Shown: piece after piece, positions 10,165 to 20,131 of the stretch
How positions within the stretch are numbered: position 1 is the first letter of the stretch
Layout of the letters: each line of letters begins with the position of its first letter
Assembly: GCA_002842265.1 (NCBI GenBank)
Contig: PHCO01000007.1
Coordinates: 1 to 39,937 of the forward strand
Direction of reading: 5' to 3'
DNA length: 39,937 bases
Source: Betaproteobacteria bacterium HGW-Betaproteobacteria-18
GTDB taxonomy: Bacteria > Pseudomonadota > Gammaproteobacteria > Burkholderiales > Burkholderiaceae_C
The notes under the pieces: model-generated
What the model was told of the DNA's origin: nothing
The model's database searches: none
What the model saw: only the letters and a program-made list of their open reading frames with translations
Program-made: the position numbers and the translations under genes

Positions 10165-10623
10165 ATGAATCGACTCGCTTCCATCCTTTCGGCTGAACAA
10201 GTACTGGTCCACGTGGACGTTTCAAGCAAAAAAAGAGCTTTTGAAGAGGTGGGCCTGTTGTTTGAAAATCTGCACGGCCTGAGTCGTGCGCTGGTCACGG
10301 ACAGCCTTTTTTCAAGGGAGCGTTTGGGCTCGACGGGTTTGGGGCATGGCGTGGCCATCCCCCACGGGCGCATCAAGGGACTCAAGGCGCCGATGGCCGC
10401 TGTCTTTCAGTTGGCGCAACCCATTGGCTTCGACTCCCCCGATGAACAGCCGGTCGGTCTGATGATTTTTTTGCTGGTGCCAGAGGCGGCCACCCAAAAA
10501 CATCTGGAAATTCTGTCGGAAATTGCTGAAATGCTCAGCGATACGTCACTGCGGGACAAGCTCTTGACAGGTCAGGATGCTGCAGAACTGTACCAGCGCA
10601 TTGCCGACTGGCAATCGGCCTGA
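10165..10623 (+). CDS. ptsN: Nitrogen-regulatory PTS component EIIA-Ntr
   Basis: EIIA-Ntr, 152 residues, is the terminal phosphate acceptor of the nitrogen PTS (PtsP-NPr/HPr-PtsN), a regulatory rather than a sugar-transporting cascade. The phosphorylated histidine is in GHGVAIPHGRI. The ATG at 10165 gives the normal MNRLASILSAEQV start; a start further upstream would fall inside the hpf terminator. hprK follows after 42 bp, so HPr kinase and this PTS component are linked, as usual in betaproteobacteria. Confidence 0.92.
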   Translation: MNRLASILSAEQVLVHVDVSSKKRAFEEVGLLFENLHGLSRALVTDSLFSRERLGSTGLGHGVAIPHGRIKGLKAPMAAVFQLAQPIGFDSPDEQPVGLMIFLLVPEAATQKHLEILSEIAEMLSDTSLRDKLLTGQDAAELYQRIADWQSA

Positions 10624-10665
10624 ACCTTGCCTGCCCCCGGAATATTTTGAGTTGGAGCGCCTGCC

Positions 10666-11616
10666 ATGAAACCCACTGTCATCAGCGCCGACGTCCTCTT
10701 TGAGTCTTTTCGGGCCAGTTTGCGCTGGGAGTGGGTCGCTGGTTTGGGTGCTTCCGAACGGCGTTTTGACGAGGTCGCGGTGCGGGCCGCCCGCTCTGGT
10801 GCCGATCTGGTGGGTTATCTCAATTACATCCACCCGTACCGGGTGCAGATTTTGGGCGAGCGTGAAGTCGCTTACCTGGTCAACGCAACCCCTGATGACT
10901 GTTCCCGTCGTATTGCCCGCATCGTGACGCTGGAGCCCCCGGTGCTGGTGTTGGCCGACGGGCAAACCGCCCCCGAAGCGCTGACTTCCATGTGCGAACG
11001 CGCCCAGATTCCGATGTTTACCACCGATGGCTCGTCGGCCTTTGTCATTGACGTGCTGCGCGCTTACCTGTCCAAGCATTTTGCCGACCGTTGCACCATG
11101 CACGGCGTGTTCATGGACATTCTGGGCCTGGGCGTGCTCATTACGGGTGAGTCCGGCCTGGGCAAAAGTGAATTGGGGCTGGAACTGATCTCGCGCGGCA
11201 ACGGTTTGGTGGCTGATGATGCCGTCGATTTGTACCGTATCAACCAGGACACGATCGAGGGGCGTTGCCCGGAGTTGCTGCTCAACTTGCTCGAAGTACG
11301 CGGCATTGGCCTGCTCGATATCCGCGGCATTTTTGGTGAAACCGCGGTGCGCCGTAAAAAACGCCTGCAACTGATCGTGCATCTGGTGCGCCGGGAAACC
11401 ATGGAGCGTGATTACGAGCGTATTCCTTATGAACCCCTGACCCAGGATGTGCTGGATGTGCCTGTGCGCAAAGTGGTGATCCAGGTGGTGGCCGGGCGCA
11501 ATATTGCGGTGCTGGTCGAGGCCGCCGTGCGCAACACGATTTTGCAAATGCGCGGGGTTGACACCTACAAGGACTTTGTTGAACGTCATCGGCTGGCGAT
11601 GAGCGAGCCAACGTAA
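10666..11616 (+). CDS. hprK: HPr kinase/phosphorylase
   Basis: A bifunctional enzyme that phosphorylates and dephosphorylates the regulatory serine of HPr, 316 residues. The N-terminal domain is followed by a kinase domain with His146 in MHGVFMDI, the Walker A loop GESGLGKS at 161-168, the [10 protein letters not shown] segment and the C-terminal signature around [15 protein letters not shown]. The ribosome site is TTGGAGCG. In many betaproteobacteria rapZ follows hprK; here the next gene is bamE, so rapZ is either elsewhere or absent. Confidence 0.94.
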   Translation: MKPTVISADVLFESFRASLRWEWVAGLGASERRFDEVAVRAARSGADLVGYLNYIHPYRVQILGEREVAYLVNATPDDCSRRIARIVTLEPPVLVLADGQTAPEALTSMCERAQIPMFTTDGSSAFVIDVLRAYLSKHFADRCTMHGVFMDILGLGVLITGESGLGKSELGLELISRGNGLVADDAVDLYRINQDTIEGRCPELLLNLLEVRGIGLLDIRGIFGETAVRRKKRLQLIVHLVRRETMERDYERIPYEPLTQDVLDVPVRKVVIQVVAGRNIAVLVEAAVRNTILQMRGVDTYKDFVERHRLAMSEPT

Positions 11617-11704
11617 ATTGAGCACGGGCATCGCTGCTGGCAGTGACTGCTGAGCCGGGGGGCAACCAGTACAATCGCCGAATTCTTTGCTACCCACTTC
11701 ACTC

Positions 11705-12247
11705 ATGTCCAAGTCACTGCTTCGTTCTGTCTGCTTGAGTTTGTCAGGCATTCTGCTGGTCGGTCTGACCGCCTGTGGCAGCCTGGATCGAGCCAGCAAC
11801 CGTGCCGTCAGTGTGGTCACCCCCTACAAAATTGACATCGTGCAAGGCAATTTTGTCTCGCGCGAGCAAGCCGCGGCCCTCAAGGAAGGCATGAGCCGCT
11901 TGCAGGTGCGCGATATTCTGGGTACGCCGCTACTCACCAGTATTTTTCACGCTGACCGCTGGGACTATGTATTTACCTTCAAACGCCAGGGTGTCGAGCC
12001 GCAGTCGCGCCGGGTCACGGTATTTTTCACGGGCGACATCCTGACCAGGGTAGAGGCGGATGCCTTGCCCAGCGAGGCCGAGTTTGTTGCTTCGCTGGAT
12101 TCGGGTCGCAAAACCGGCAAAATCCCTGTCCTGGAGATGTCGCCAGAGAGCCTGACGGCCACCGCTGCGGCGCCCCAGGCTGCTGCATCCAAAGCATTGC
12201 CGGCCTTGCCAGCGAGCTACCCGCCGCTGGAAAGCACCTCCAACTGA
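11705..12247 (+). CDS. bamE: Outer membrane protein assembly factor BamE (SmpA/OmlA lipoprotein)
   Basis: A small lipoprotein of the BAM complex that inserts beta-barrel proteins in the outer membrane. The start MSKSLLRS gives a signal peptide ending in the lipobox LTAC, with Cys24 lipidated. The SmpA/OmlA domain follows (YKIDIVQGNFVSREQAAALKEG, then LQVRDILGTPLL and the WDYVFTFKRQG strand). The 180-residue product is longer than E. coli BamE because of an Ala/Pro-rich tail after about residue 145. dapB follows after 15 bp. Confidence 0.92.
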   Translation: MSKSLLRSVCLSLSGILLVGLTACGSLDRASNRAVSVVTPYKIDIVQGNFVSREQAAALKEGMSRLQVRDILGTPLLTSIFHADRWDYVFTFKRQGVEPQSRRVTVFFTGDILTRVEADALPSEAEFVASLDSGRKTGKIPVLEMSPESLTATAAAPQAAASKALPALPASYPPLESTSN

Positions 12248-12262
12248 TTCCCGGTTTTGACA

Positions 12263-13078
12263 ATGACAGAGTCCCCACTTCACCGCATTTGCGTGGCCGG
12301 TGCCAGCGGACGCATGGGCCGCATGCTGATCGAGGCGGTTTGCCGTGCTGACGATTGCCAACTCAGTGGCGCGCTGGATGTGGCCACCAGTCCGGCGGTT
12401 GGCATGGACCCGGCGGCTGCTTTGGGACTCAGCAGTGGCATTGCCATCAGCGCTGACCTGCGCACCGGTTTGAACCACGCCCAGGCCCTGATCGACTTCA
12501 CGCGCCCCGAGGGCACGCTGGCGCATTTGCAGGTCTGCCGCCAGCTGGGTGTGAACGCGGTCATAGGCACCACCGGGTTTACCGATGAACAAAAGCAGCA
12601 AATTGCCGAGGCCGCCAAAGACATCGCCATCGTCCTGGCCCCCAACATGAGTGTGGGCATGAACGTCACGCTCAAGTTGTTGGAGATGGCGGCCAAAGCG
12701 CTCAATACCGGGTACGACATTGAAATCATCGAGGCCCACCACCGTCATAAAGTGGATGCCCCCTCGGGCACGGCCCTGAAAATGGGCGAAGTCATCGCCG
12801 CAGCGCTGGACCGCGACCTGAAAGACTGTGCGGTTTATGCCCGTCACGGCGTGACCGGCGAGCGCGACCCGTCTTCCATCGGCTTTGCCACCATTCGCGG
12901 TGGCGACATTGTGGGTGACCACACCGTGCTGTTTGCCGGCACCGGCGAGCGCATCGAGATCAGCCACAAATCATCCAGTCGAGTGTCCTATGCGCAAGGC
13001 AGCTTGCGCGCCGTGCGTTTTTTGAGCGGCCGCAAAGCCGGGCTGTTTGACATGGCCGACGTGCTCAACCTGAAATGA
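12263..13078 (+). CDS. dapB: 4-hydroxy-tetrahydrodipicolinate reductase
   Basis: Second step of the diaminopimelate/lysine branch, using NAD(P)H. The 271-residue protein shows the nucleotide-binding GASGRMGRM near residue 13, the [13 protein letters not shown] loop (GTTGFTDEQ), and the active-site signature [15 protein letters not shown] with its paired histidines and lysine. The ATG at 12263 follows an in-frame TTG two codons earlier. The stop overlaps the exbB start as ATGA. Confidence 0.95.
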   Translation: MTESPLHRICVAGASGRMGRMLIEAVCRADDCQLSGALDVATSPAVGMDPAAALGLSSGIAISADLRTGLNHAQALIDFTRPEGTLAHLQVCRQLGVNAVIGTTGFTDEQKQQIAEAAKDIAIVLAPNMSVGMNVTLKLLEMAAKALNTGYDIEIIEAHHRHKVDAPSGTALKMGEVIAAALDRDLKDCAVYARHGVTGERDPSSIGFATIRGGDIVGDHTVLFAGTGERIEISHKSSSRVSYAQGSLRAVRFLSGRKAGLFDMADVLNLK

Positions 13079-13725
13079 ACCTGGCGCAAATTTTTTGGCA
13101 AGGTGATGCCATGACGCGCATGGTGGCGCTGTTGCTGCTGGCCATGTCGGTCGGCAGCTGGGTGGTGATTGTCTGGAAAACATGGTTGTTGCGTCGTGCC
13201 AGTGGCGATGTGGCGCGTTGCATTGCGGCTTTTTGGCAATCCGCATCCGTGGCTGAAGCAGTCCTAAAAATCAAGGCGTTTGACCGGGAGTCGCTGGTGC
13301 TGCCGCTGGTGCTGGCGACCCGGCTTGAAGCCAGTCAAACTTTGGCCAGTGCCGGTGACCGCGCCCAGCAGCTCACCCGCGTGTTGCGCAATGCCTTGCA
13401 CGCCGCGCTCACCAAGCTCCAGCACGGGCAGGTATTGCTGGCGACCGTGGGGGCCACGGCACCGTTTGTCGGCCTGCTGGGCACGGTGTGGGGCATCTAC
13501 CATGCGCTCATTGGCATTGCCAGCGCGGGCCAGGTCACCATCGACAAAATTTCCGGCCCCGTGGGTGAATCGCTGATCATGACCGCTGCGGGTTTGGTGG
13601 TCGCCATTCCTGCCGTGCTGGCCTACAACGTGTTGGGCCGCGCGGTGGCACGGATGGAAGCCGAGCTTGAAGGCTTTGCCCGCGACCTGCGCGAGCTTGC
13701 CAGCACCGGGGCGGTTGCGCTCTAA
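13075..13725 (+). CDS. exbB: MotA/TolQ/ExbB family proton channel protein
   Basis: An inner-membrane stator subunit, 216 residues, that with its ExbD/TolR partner turns proton flow into force on the outer membrane (TonB or Tol systems). It has an N-terminal membrane helix (about 16-38), a cytoplasmic loop, and two further helices around [25 protein letters not shown] and [21 protein letters not shown], the diagnostic family segments. Overlaps dapB by 4 bp and precedes exbD by 8 bp. No tonB or tolA lies next to it, so ExbB versus TolQ cannot be settled here. Confidence 0.88.
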   Translation: MNLAQIFWQGDAMTRMVALLLLAMSVGSWVVIVWKTWLLRRASGDVARCIAAFWQSASVAEAVLKIKAFDRESLVLPLVLATRLEASQTLASAGDRAQQLTRVLRNALHAALTKLQHGQVLLATVGATAPFVGLLGTVWGIYHALIGIASAGQVTIDKISGPVGESLIMTAAGLVVAIPAVLAYNVLGRAVARMEAELEGFARDLRELASTGAVAL

Positions 13726-13733
13726 GGTCCGCC

Positions 13734-14195
13734 ATGTCATTTGGCCGTTTGGACCGTTCGTTGGGCTCACAGCCCATGAGCGACATCAACATGACGCCAC
13801 TGATTGACGTGATGCTGGTGCTGGTGGTGATATTCATCATCACCGCACCGCTGCTGGCCAGCTCCATCAAGCTTGATTTGCCCACCACCGATGCCGCCAG
13901 GGCAGGCGATGCACCCAGGTCGGTCACGGTGGTGATGGATGCCGCTGGACAAACCTACCTGCAGGACCAGGCCGTGGCGCTGGACGAATTGGCGCGCCTG
14001 CTCACCCTGTCAGCCCGGGCCAATCCCGAGACAGAAGTGCTGTTGCGCGCCGACAAGGTCGTGCCCTATGGCCGCATCATCGAGGTGATGGGTGCGGCAC
14101 AAAAAGCGGGCCTGAACCGCATTGGTTTTGTGGCCGATGCGCCCGCGCAGGCACAGGCTGTGCCAGCCGCCGCTGCACCTGCAGCCAAACCCTAA
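13734..14195 (+). CDS. exbD: ExbD/TolR family biopolymer transport protein
   Basis: Partner of the preceding channel subunit, 153 residues. A short cytoplasmic start is followed by the family signature SDINMTPLIDVMLVLVVIF, a single membrane helix bearing the functional aspartate, and a periplasmic domain that ends with an Ala/Pro-rich tail. The close spacing with exbB indicates one complex. TolR is the alternative name. Confidence 0.88.
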   Translation: MSFGRLDRSLGSQPMSDINMTPLIDVMLVLVVIFIITAPLLASSIKLDLPTTDAARAGDAPRSVTVVMDAAGQTYLQDQAVALDELARLLTLSARANPETEVLLRADKVVPYGRIIEVMGAAQKAGLNRIGFVADAPAQAQAVPAAAAPAAKP

Positions 14196-14250
14196 AATCA
14201 GACCCTGTTTCACGTTACTGCGGTAAGCCGCGCCGCCTCTCCAGACTGCC

Positions 14251-16923
14251 ATGCAAGACAAATACAACCACCTCGACGTAGAACCCGCAGCCCAGGCCCA
14301 TTGGCGCGCGCTGGATGCTTATCGCGTGAGCGAAAACGCGCAGGATGCCAGCGGCAAGCCGAAGAAAAAGTTTTACGCCTGCTCCATGCTGCCCTACCCC
14401 AGTGGCAAGCTGCACATGGGCCATGTGCGCAACTACACCATCAACGACATGCTGACGCGCCAGTTGCGCATGCAGGGCTACAACGTGCTGATGCCGATGG
14501 GCTGGGATGCCTTTGGCTTGCCGGCTGAAAACGCGGCCCTCAAAAACGGCGTGCCGCCAGCAAAGTGGACGTTCGAGAACATCGCCTACATGAAGGCGCA
14601 GATGCAGGCCATGGGCCTGGCCATCGACTGGAGCCGCGAGGTGGCCACCTGCACGCCCGCGTACTACAAGTGGAACCAGTGGCTGTTTTTGAAGATGCTG
14701 GAAAAAGGCATTGCCTACCGCAAGACGCAAGTTGTCAACTGGGACCCGGTGGACATGACCGTGCTGGCCAACGAGCAGGTGATCGACGGCAAGGGCTGGC
14801 GCACCGGCGCGGTGGTCGAGAGGCGTGAAATTCCGGGCTATTACCTGGCCATCACCCAGTACGCCGAAGAGCTGCTGGCCAACGTCACTGGCGACAACAT
14901 GCCCGGCTGGCCCGAGCGCGTCAAGCTGATGCAGGAAAACTGGATTGGCAAGAGTGAGGGCGTGCGCTTTGCCTTCATGCACAGCATTGCCGGGGCCGAC
15001 GGCGCGCTGATCGGCGACGGCAAGATGTACGTGTTCACCACGCGGGTTGACACCATCATGGGTGTGACCTTCTGCGCGGTGGCAGCTGAGCACCCGTTGG
15101 CCACGCATGCCGCATTGAACAACCCGGAACTGACTGCGTTCATTCAGGAATGCGCACAAGGGGGCACGACCGAGGCTGAGTTGGCCACGCAAGAGAAAAA
15201 GGGCATGGCCACGGGCCTGTTTGTCACGCACCCGTTGACCGGCGACAAGGTTGAAGTGTGGGTGGGAAATTACGTGCTGATGAGTTACGGCGATGGTGCG
15301 GTGATGGGTGTGCCCGCACATGACGAGCGCGACTTTGCGTTTGCGCTGAAATACCAGCTGCCGATCAAGCCCGTGGTGGGCGTGGCGGCGCAGGTGTTCG
15401 ACACGACCACCTGGCAGGACTGGTATGCCGAAAAAGGTAGCGGAGTCGCTGTGAACTCTGGCAAATACGACGGCCTGAAGTTCAAGGAATGTGTCGATGC
15501 CGTGGCAGCTGATTTGCTGGCCCTCGGCCTGGGCGAGAAAAAAATCACCTGGCGCCTGCGCGACTGGGGCGTGAGCCGCCAGCGCTACTGGGGCACGCCC
15601 ATCCCGATCATCCATTGCGACGAGCACGGCGCGGTGCCCGTGCCCGAAAAAGACCTGCCGGTGGTGCTGCCGGTTGACCTGGTGCCGGACGGCTCGGGCA
15701 ACCCGCTGAACAAATGCGAAGCGTTCCATGCGGGCGTGACCTGCCCGGTGTGCGGCAAGGCGGCGCGGCGCGAAACCGACACCATGGACACGTTCGTGGA
15801 CAGCTCCTGGTACTTCATGCGCTACTGCGACCCGAACAACAGCGAAAAAATGGTGGCTGACGGCGCCGACTACTGGATGCCGATGGACCAGTACATCGGC
15901 GGCATCGAGCACGCCATCCTGCACCTGCTGTACGCGCGCTTCTGGACCAAGGTAATGCGTGATATGGGCCTGGTGAAGGTCGATGAGCCCTTCACCAAGC
16001 TGCTGACCCAGGGCATGGTGCTCAACCACATCTACTCTCGTCGCACTGACAAAGGCGGCAAGGACTATTTCTGGCCGCACGATGTGGAACACGTGTTTGA
16101 CGAGGCAGGCAAAGTCACTGGCGCACGCCTCATCAACACCGTGGGCGAGCTGGCCGTTGGCACGCCCATTGACTACGAGGGCGTGGGCACCATGTCCAAG
16201 TCCAAAAACAACGGCGTCGATCCGCAGGACCTGATCGAGAAATACGGCGCTGACACGGCGCGCCTGTACACCATGTTCACCGCCCCGCCCGAGGCCACGC
16301 TGGAGTGGAACGATGCAGCGGTGGAAGGCAGCTACCGCTTCTTGCGCCGGGTGTGGAACTTTGGCGTCAAACTGGCGGCAACGGCGCCGGTGGAAAACCT
16401 GAGCACGGTCGAATTCGGCAAAGAAGTCAAGGCCTTGCGGCTGGAAATCCACACTGTGCTCAAGCAGGTGGATTACGACTACCAGCGCATGCAGTACAAC
16501 ACCGTGGTGTCGGGAGCCATGAAAATGATCAATGCTTTGGAAGACTTCAAAGCCATCGATTGTGCGGATGCGCAAGTGGTGCTGATCGAAGGCTTCGGCA
16601 TTTTGCTGCGCTGCCTGTACCCGGCTACGCCGCACATCACGCACACGCTGTGGCGCGAGCTGGGCTACGCCCGGCAACTCGGTGACTTGCTCGACGCGCC
16701 GTGGCCACAGGTGGACCCGAGCGCCCTGGTGCAGGACGAAATCGAACTCATGCTGCAGGTCAACGGCAAGCTGCGCGGCTCGATCGTGGTGAGTGCCAGC
16801 GCTGACAAAGCCACCATCGAGCAGGCCGCCATCGGCCACGAGATGTTCCAGAAATTGTCCAACGGTGCGGCGCCAAAAAAAGTGATTGTGGTGCCGGGAC
16901 GCTTGGTGAATCTGGTGGTCTGA
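14251..16923 (+). CDS. leuS: Leucyl-tRNA synthetase
   Basis: Class Ia aminoacyl-tRNA synthetase of 890 residues, a normal bacterial length (about 860-880). The HIGH motif is HMGH at 55-58 in [11 protein letters not shown]; the KMSKS loop is TMSKS at 647-651; the CP1 editing domain lies between about 225 and 420, with [11 protein letters not shown] and ADGAL segments; the zinc-type insert ICHCDE-like region shows CPVCGK near residue 507. The C-terminal anticodon and tRNA-binding domains are complete. lptE starts 3 bp after its stop. Confidence 0.97.
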   Translation: MQDKYNHLDVEPAAQAHWRALDAYRVSENAQDASGKPKKKFYACSMLPYPSGKLHMGHVRNYTINDMLTRQLRMQGYNVLMPMGWDAFGLPAENAALKNGVPPAKWTFENIAYMKAQMQAMGLAIDWSREVATCTPAYYKWNQWLFLKMLEKGIAYRKTQVVNWDPVDMTVLANEQVIDGKGWRTGAVVERREIPGYYLAITQYAEELLANVTGDNMPGWPERVKLMQENWIGKSEGVRFAFMHSIAGADGALIGDGKMYVFTTRVDTIMGVTFCAVAAEHPLATHAALNNPELTAFIQECAQGGTTEAELATQEKKGMATGLFVTHPLTGDKVEVWVGNYVLMSYGDGAVMGVPAHDERDFAFALKYQLPIKPVVGVAAQVFDTTTWQDWYAEKGSGVAVNSGKYDGLKFKECVDAVAADLLALGLGEKKITWRLRDWGVSRQRYWGTPIPIIHCDEHGAVPVPEKDLPVVLPVDLVPDGSGNPLNKCEAFHAGVTCPVCGKAARRETDTMDTFVDSSWYFMRYCDPNNSEKMVADGADYWMPMDQYIGGIEHAILHLLYARFWTKVMRDMGLVKVDEPFTKLLTQGMVLNHIYSRRTDKGGKDYFWPHDVEHVFDEAGKVTGARLINTVGELAVGTPIDYEGVGTMSKSKNNGVDPQDLIEKYGADTARLYTMFTAPPEATLEWNDAAVEGSYRFLRRVWNFGVKLAATAPVENLSTVEFGKEVKALRLEIHTVLKQVDYDYQRMQYNTVVSGAMKMINALEDFKAIDCADAQVVLIEGFGILLRCLYPATPHITHTLWRELGYARQLGDLLDAPWPQVDPSALVQDEIELMLQVNGKLRGSIVVSASADKATIEQAAIGHEMFQKLSNGAAPKKVIVVPGRLVNLVV

Positions 16924-16926
16924 GCC

Positions 16927-17475
16927 ATGGCGCAACACAAACCCATGACCACTTCGACTCTCACGACACGGCGCGCGGTGGTGCAGTTCGCAGCCCTGGC
17001 GGCTGTCGGCCTTGGCCTGGCAGGCTGCGGCTTCCGGCTGCGCGGCAGTCAGGCTTTTGCTTTCAAAAGTATTGCCATCCTGCCCAACCCGGGCGTTGCC
17101 GTGGCGCAGGAACTGCGCCTCTCTTTTGGCGCTGCCGTGCAGGTGTTGGCAACCGATGCGCCTGGCACGCCAGCGCAGCTGGTGCTGAATGTGACCAACG
17201 AGCAGCGCGAAAAAATTGTGGTCGGCGTCAACGTCTCGGGGCAGGTGCGTGAATTCCAGTTGCGCATGCGCGTGCGCTTGAACCTGCGCACTGCCCAGGG
17301 CAAGGAAATCATCGAGAACGATGAGATCGTGCAACAGCGCGACATCAGCTACAACGAGTCGGCGGCGCTGGCCAAAGAGGCCGAAGAAACGCTGCTTTAC
17401 CGCGACATGCAGTCTGATATCGTGCAACAAATCCTGCGCCGTCTGGCAGCCATTCAGCCGGGTCAGCTGGACTGA
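16927..17475 (+). CDS. lptE: LPS-assembly lipoprotein LptE
   Basis: Outer-membrane lipoprotein that plugs LptD and helps place lipopolysaccharide at the cell surface. The 182-residue chain has a signal peptide with Arg15-Arg16, a hydrophobic stretch and the lipobox LAGC with Cys34, directly followed by GFRLRG, the hallmark of LptE. A second in-frame ATG at 16945 would give a shorter leader. The position between leuS and holA is the conserved proteobacterial order. Confidence 0.93.
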   Translation: MAQHKPMTTSTLTTRRAVVQFAALAAVGLGLAGCGFRLRGSQAFAFKSIAILPNPGVAVAQELRLSFGAAVQVLATDAPGTPAQLVLNVTNEQREKIVVGVNVSGQVREFQLRMRVRLNLRTAQGKEIIENDEIVQQRDISYNESAALAKEAEETLLYRDMQSDIVQQILRRLAAIQPGQLD

Positions 17476-17484
17476 TGCCGCCCC

Positions 17485-18552
17485 ATGCAAATCCAGACTG
17501 CGGCACTCGCCGCGCATCTGCAAAAAGGCCTGAAGCCGCTCTACACCCTGCATGGCGATGAGCCATTGCTGATCCAGGAAGCGCTGGATGCCATTCGTGC
17601 GGCGGCGCGCGTGCAGGGCTTCACCGAGCGCAGTTCGCACACTGTGTCCGGGGCCCACTTCGACTGGGGTGAGGTGCTCGCCGCGGGGGGGTCGCTGAGC
17701 CTGTTTGCCGACAAGCAAATGCTTGAGCTGCGCATTCCCTCGGGCAAGCCCGGCAAGGAGGGCAGTGCTGCGCTACAACAGCTGGCCGGGCAAGCGCGCG
17801 GCAACGACAGCGTGTTGACGCTGGTGATCCTGCCCCGGCTGGATCGCATGACCAAGTCCAGCGCCTGGTTTGCCGCGCTCGAAGGCGGTGTCACGCTCGA
17901 AGTCAGTCCGGTGGAGCGCGCCGCCCTGCCGCAGTGGATTGCCCAGCGCCTGGCCGCGCAGGGCCAGCGCGTGGTGGCGGGCGTGGAAGGCCAGCGCACG
18001 CTGCAGTTTTTTGCCGACCGGGTGGAGGGCAACCTGCTGGCTGCGCACCAGGAAATCCAGAAGCTCGCCTTATTGCACCCTGAAGGCGAATTGCGCTTTG
18101 CGCAGATCGAGAGCGCGGTGCTCAACGTGGCCCGTTACGACGTGTTCAAGCTCAGCGAGGCGGTGCTCGCGGGTCAGCAGGCGCGGGTGCAGCGCATGCT
18201 CGATGGCCTGCAGGCCGAAGGCGAGGCCGAAGTGCTGGTGCACTACACGCTGGCCGAAGACATTCGCGCCCTGAAGCGCGTCAAGGATGCCATCAACCGG
18301 GGCAGCCCCCTGCCCATGGCCTTGCGCGAACAGCGCGTGTGGGGCAACAAGGAGCGCCTGTTCGAGCGGGTACTGCCGCGCCTGAGCGATGCCGCACTGG
18401 CGCATTTGCTGCAAGCGGCGCATCAAGTCGATGGCGTGGTCAAAGGACTCAAGCGTCCCGACTGGCCGGTGGAGCCCTGGCAAGCGTTGCAATTGCTGGC
18501 GTTGCAGCTCTGCCGGGCCTGTGCGGGCCAGAAACCTGCTTTGTTGGGGTAA
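17485..18552 (+). CDS. holA: DNA polymerase III subunit delta
   Basis: Delta subunit of the clamp loader, which opens the beta sliding clamp. It is 355 residues long. Typical features are the N-terminal LYTLHGDEPLLIQEALDAIR, the clamp-opening region near SLFADKQMLELRIPSGKPGKEG, the QFFADRVEGNLLAAHQEIQKLALL helix and the C-terminal RPDWPVEPWQALQLLALQL helices. It begins 9 bp after lptE and closes the bamE-to-holA run. Confidence 0.94.
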   Translation: MQIQTAALAAHLQKGLKPLYTLHGDEPLLIQEALDAIRAAARVQGFTERSSHTVSGAHFDWGEVLAAGGSLSLFADKQMLELRIPSGKPGKEGSAALQQLAGQARGNDSVLTLVILPRLDRMTKSSAWFAALEGGVTLEVSPVERAALPQWIAQRLAAQGQRVVAGVEGQRTLQFFADRVEGNLLAAHQEIQKLALLHPEGELRFAQIESAVLNVARYDVFKLSEAVLAGQQARVQRMLDGLQAEGEAEVLVHYTLAEDIRALKRVKDAINRGSPLPMALREQRVWGNKERLFERVLPRLSDAALAHLLQAAHQVDGVVKGLKRPDWPVEPWQALQLLALQLCRACAGQKPALLG

Positions 18553-18663
18553 CACAACCCGGCCCGTGCTTGTCAGCGCGGTGTCAACGGCCTGGTGCCA
18601 AGATGCGTTGTGGATGGGAATCCTGTTCGGGGTTTCATTTTTCACTTTTTTAAAGGAGATTTC

Positions 18664-19071
18664 ATGAATAAACTTTTGACGTTACTGGGCCTGAGTCTGT
18701 CACTGTCCCTCGGTAGCGCTTACGCCGCTGATGCCACTACCCCGGCCAAGCCTGCAACCCCTGCCAGCCCCGCCAAGGCTGCGACACCCGCAGTCCCTGC
18801 AGCACCCGCAGTGCCTGCTGCAAAAAGTGCCCAACAAAGCAAAATGGCCACCTGCAACCAGACCGCTGGCGACAAAAAGGGCGATGAGCGCAAGGCCTTC
18901 ATGAAGGATTGCCTGAGCGCCAAACCTGCTGTGGCAGCGGCGCCTGCAACCAGTGCAAAGACGACGCAGCAAGAAAAAATGAAAACCTGCAACAAAGAAG
19001 CGGGTGACAAAAAGCTCAAGGGCGACGAGCGCAAAGCCTTCATGAAAACCTGCCTGAGCAACAAAGGCTGA
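18664..19071 (+). CDS. Secreted PsiF-repeat protein
   Basis: A 135-residue exported protein. A signal peptide ending in SAYA (cleavage near residue 21) is followed by an Ala/Pro/Lys-rich linker and two PsiF-type repeats with the pattern K-M-x-T-C-N-x-x-A-G-D-K-K ... GDERKAFMK-x-CLS. Each repeat has two cysteines, suggesting one disulfide per unit. The first repeat lacks the two residues LK found in the second. A clear AAGGAGA site precedes the ATG. The family is named for phosphate-starvation-inducible E. coli PsiF; its function is unknown. Confidence 0.88.
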   Translation: MNKLLTLLGLSLSLSLGSAYAADATTPAKPATPASPAKAATPAVPAAPAVPAAKSAQQSKMATCNQTAGDKKGDERKAFMKDCLSAKPAVAAAPATSAKTTQQEKMKTCNKEAGDKKLKGDERKAFMKTCLSNKG

Positions 19072-19093
19072 GTTTCCAGGATAAAAAAACTGC

Positions 19094-19132
19094 AAAAACC
19101 CCCGCCAGTTGTGCTGCGCGGGGTTTTCTTTT
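19094..19132 (+). terminator. Intrinsic terminator after the PsiF-repeat gene
   Basis: AAAACCCC pairs with GGGGTTTT across a GC-rich apical region, followed by CTTTT. It is 22 bp after the stop codon and separates this gene from the glycosyltransferase. Confidence 0.8.
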
Positions 19133-19147
19133 GGCATGATGCAGGCT

Positions 19148-20131
19148 ATGCCGAAACGCCAGACCCTGACTCCTTCCATTTCCTGCGTGATACCTGCGTA
19201 CAACGAAGCACGCAGCCTGGGTACCCTGGTGCCTGACATACTGAATGCGCTGAAGCGTTTGAGTGCGCAAGTCGAGTTGATCATTGTGGATGACGGCAGC
19301 CGTGATGACACCATGGCGGTGATGCATGCCCTGTGCGCGCAATACCCGCAGGTGATCTACCTCAAGCTGTCGCGCAATTTTGGCAAGGAGCCGGCCTTGA
19401 CGGCTGGCATTGAAGCTGCGCAGGGGGACGTCGTCATTTTGATGGACGGCGACGGCCAGCACCCGGTGTCCTTGCTGCCCGACATGCTGGCCAAATGGCG
19501 CGCTGGTTCTGACGTGGTCTATGCGGTGCGCCAGACCCGGCACGACCAGTCGGGCTTGCAGATCAGACTGACCGCCTGGTTTTATAAATTGGTCAACCTG
19601 GGCAACCGGGTCAAAATTCCGGCCAATGCCGGTGATTTCCGGCTGATGGACCGGCAAGTGGTGGAAGCCTTGAAACGTCTGACCGAGCGCAACCGGTTCA
19701 TGAAGGGCCTGTATGCCTGGGTCGGCTTCAACAGCACCGCCATCGACTACCAACCCCTGCCGCGCACCGACGGCAAAAGCAATTTTGGCTTGATGGGCTC
19801 CCTGTCTCTGGCCTTTACCGGGATTCTGGCGTTCTCGATTGCCCCGCTGCGGGCGCTGACGCTCTCCGGACTCATCCTCTCGGTGCTCGCGCTGGGCTAC
19901 GGCCTATGGGTGGTGGGCGAATTCTTCATCCTGGGCATTGCTGTCCCCGGCTACGCCACCATTGTGGTGGGCATGATGTTTTTCAGTGGTATCCAGTTGT
20001 TGTCGATCGGTATTCTGGCCGAGTACGTGGGCCGCATTTACGAAGAAGTCAAACAGCGGCCCAACTACCTGGTGAGCCAGCGTCTGGGGCAAGGGCTGCC
20101 GCTGCAGTTGCCGGATCAACCCCCCGCGTGA
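19148..20131 (+). CDS. Polyprenyl-phosphate glycosyltransferase, GT2 family (ArnC/GtrB/FlmF2-like)
   Basis: A membrane-anchored family 2 glycosyltransferase of about 327 residues that should load a sugar from a nucleotide donor onto undecaprenyl phosphate. It shows SCVIPAYNE at 12-20, IIVDDGSRDD near 45-54, the metal-binding DGD at 100-102 in MDGDGQHP, and the conserved GDFRLMDRQV. Two C-terminal membrane helices span about 225-290. The start at 19148 has only a weak ribosome site; ATGs at 19136 and 19139 are alternatives. gtrA overlaps its stop. With the facing ArnT-like and YdjC-like genes it probably serves lipid A or LPS glycosylation. Confidence 0.85.
   Translation: MPKRQTLTPSISCVIPAYNEARSLGTLVPDILNALKRLSAQVELIIVDDGSRDDTMAVMHALCAQYPQVIYLKLSRNFGKEPALTAGIEAAQGDVVILMDGDGQHPVSLLPDMLAKWRAGSDVVYAVRQTRHDQSGLQIRLTAWFYKLVNLGNRVKIPANAGDFRLMDRQVVEALKRLTERNRFMKGLYAWVGFNSTAIDYQPLPRTDGKSNFGLMGSLSLAFTGILAFSIAPLRALTLSGLILSVLALGYGLWVVGEFFILGIAVPGYATIVVGMMFFSGIQLLSIGILAEYVGRIYEEVKQRPNYLVSQRLGQGLPLQLPDQPPA

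Noticed and set aside
10546..11820. A 424-codon minus-strand open frame opposite hprK
   Set aside because: Antisense to hprK, His/Gln-rich, no domain, runs across the intergenic gap into bamE.
14215..17718. A 1167-codon open frame on the minus strand
   Set aside because: It lies wholly antisense to leuS, lptE and holA, which have complete family motifs. The product is a low-complexity His/Gln/Val/Arg-rich chain without domains, a normal shadow of high-GC coding bias.
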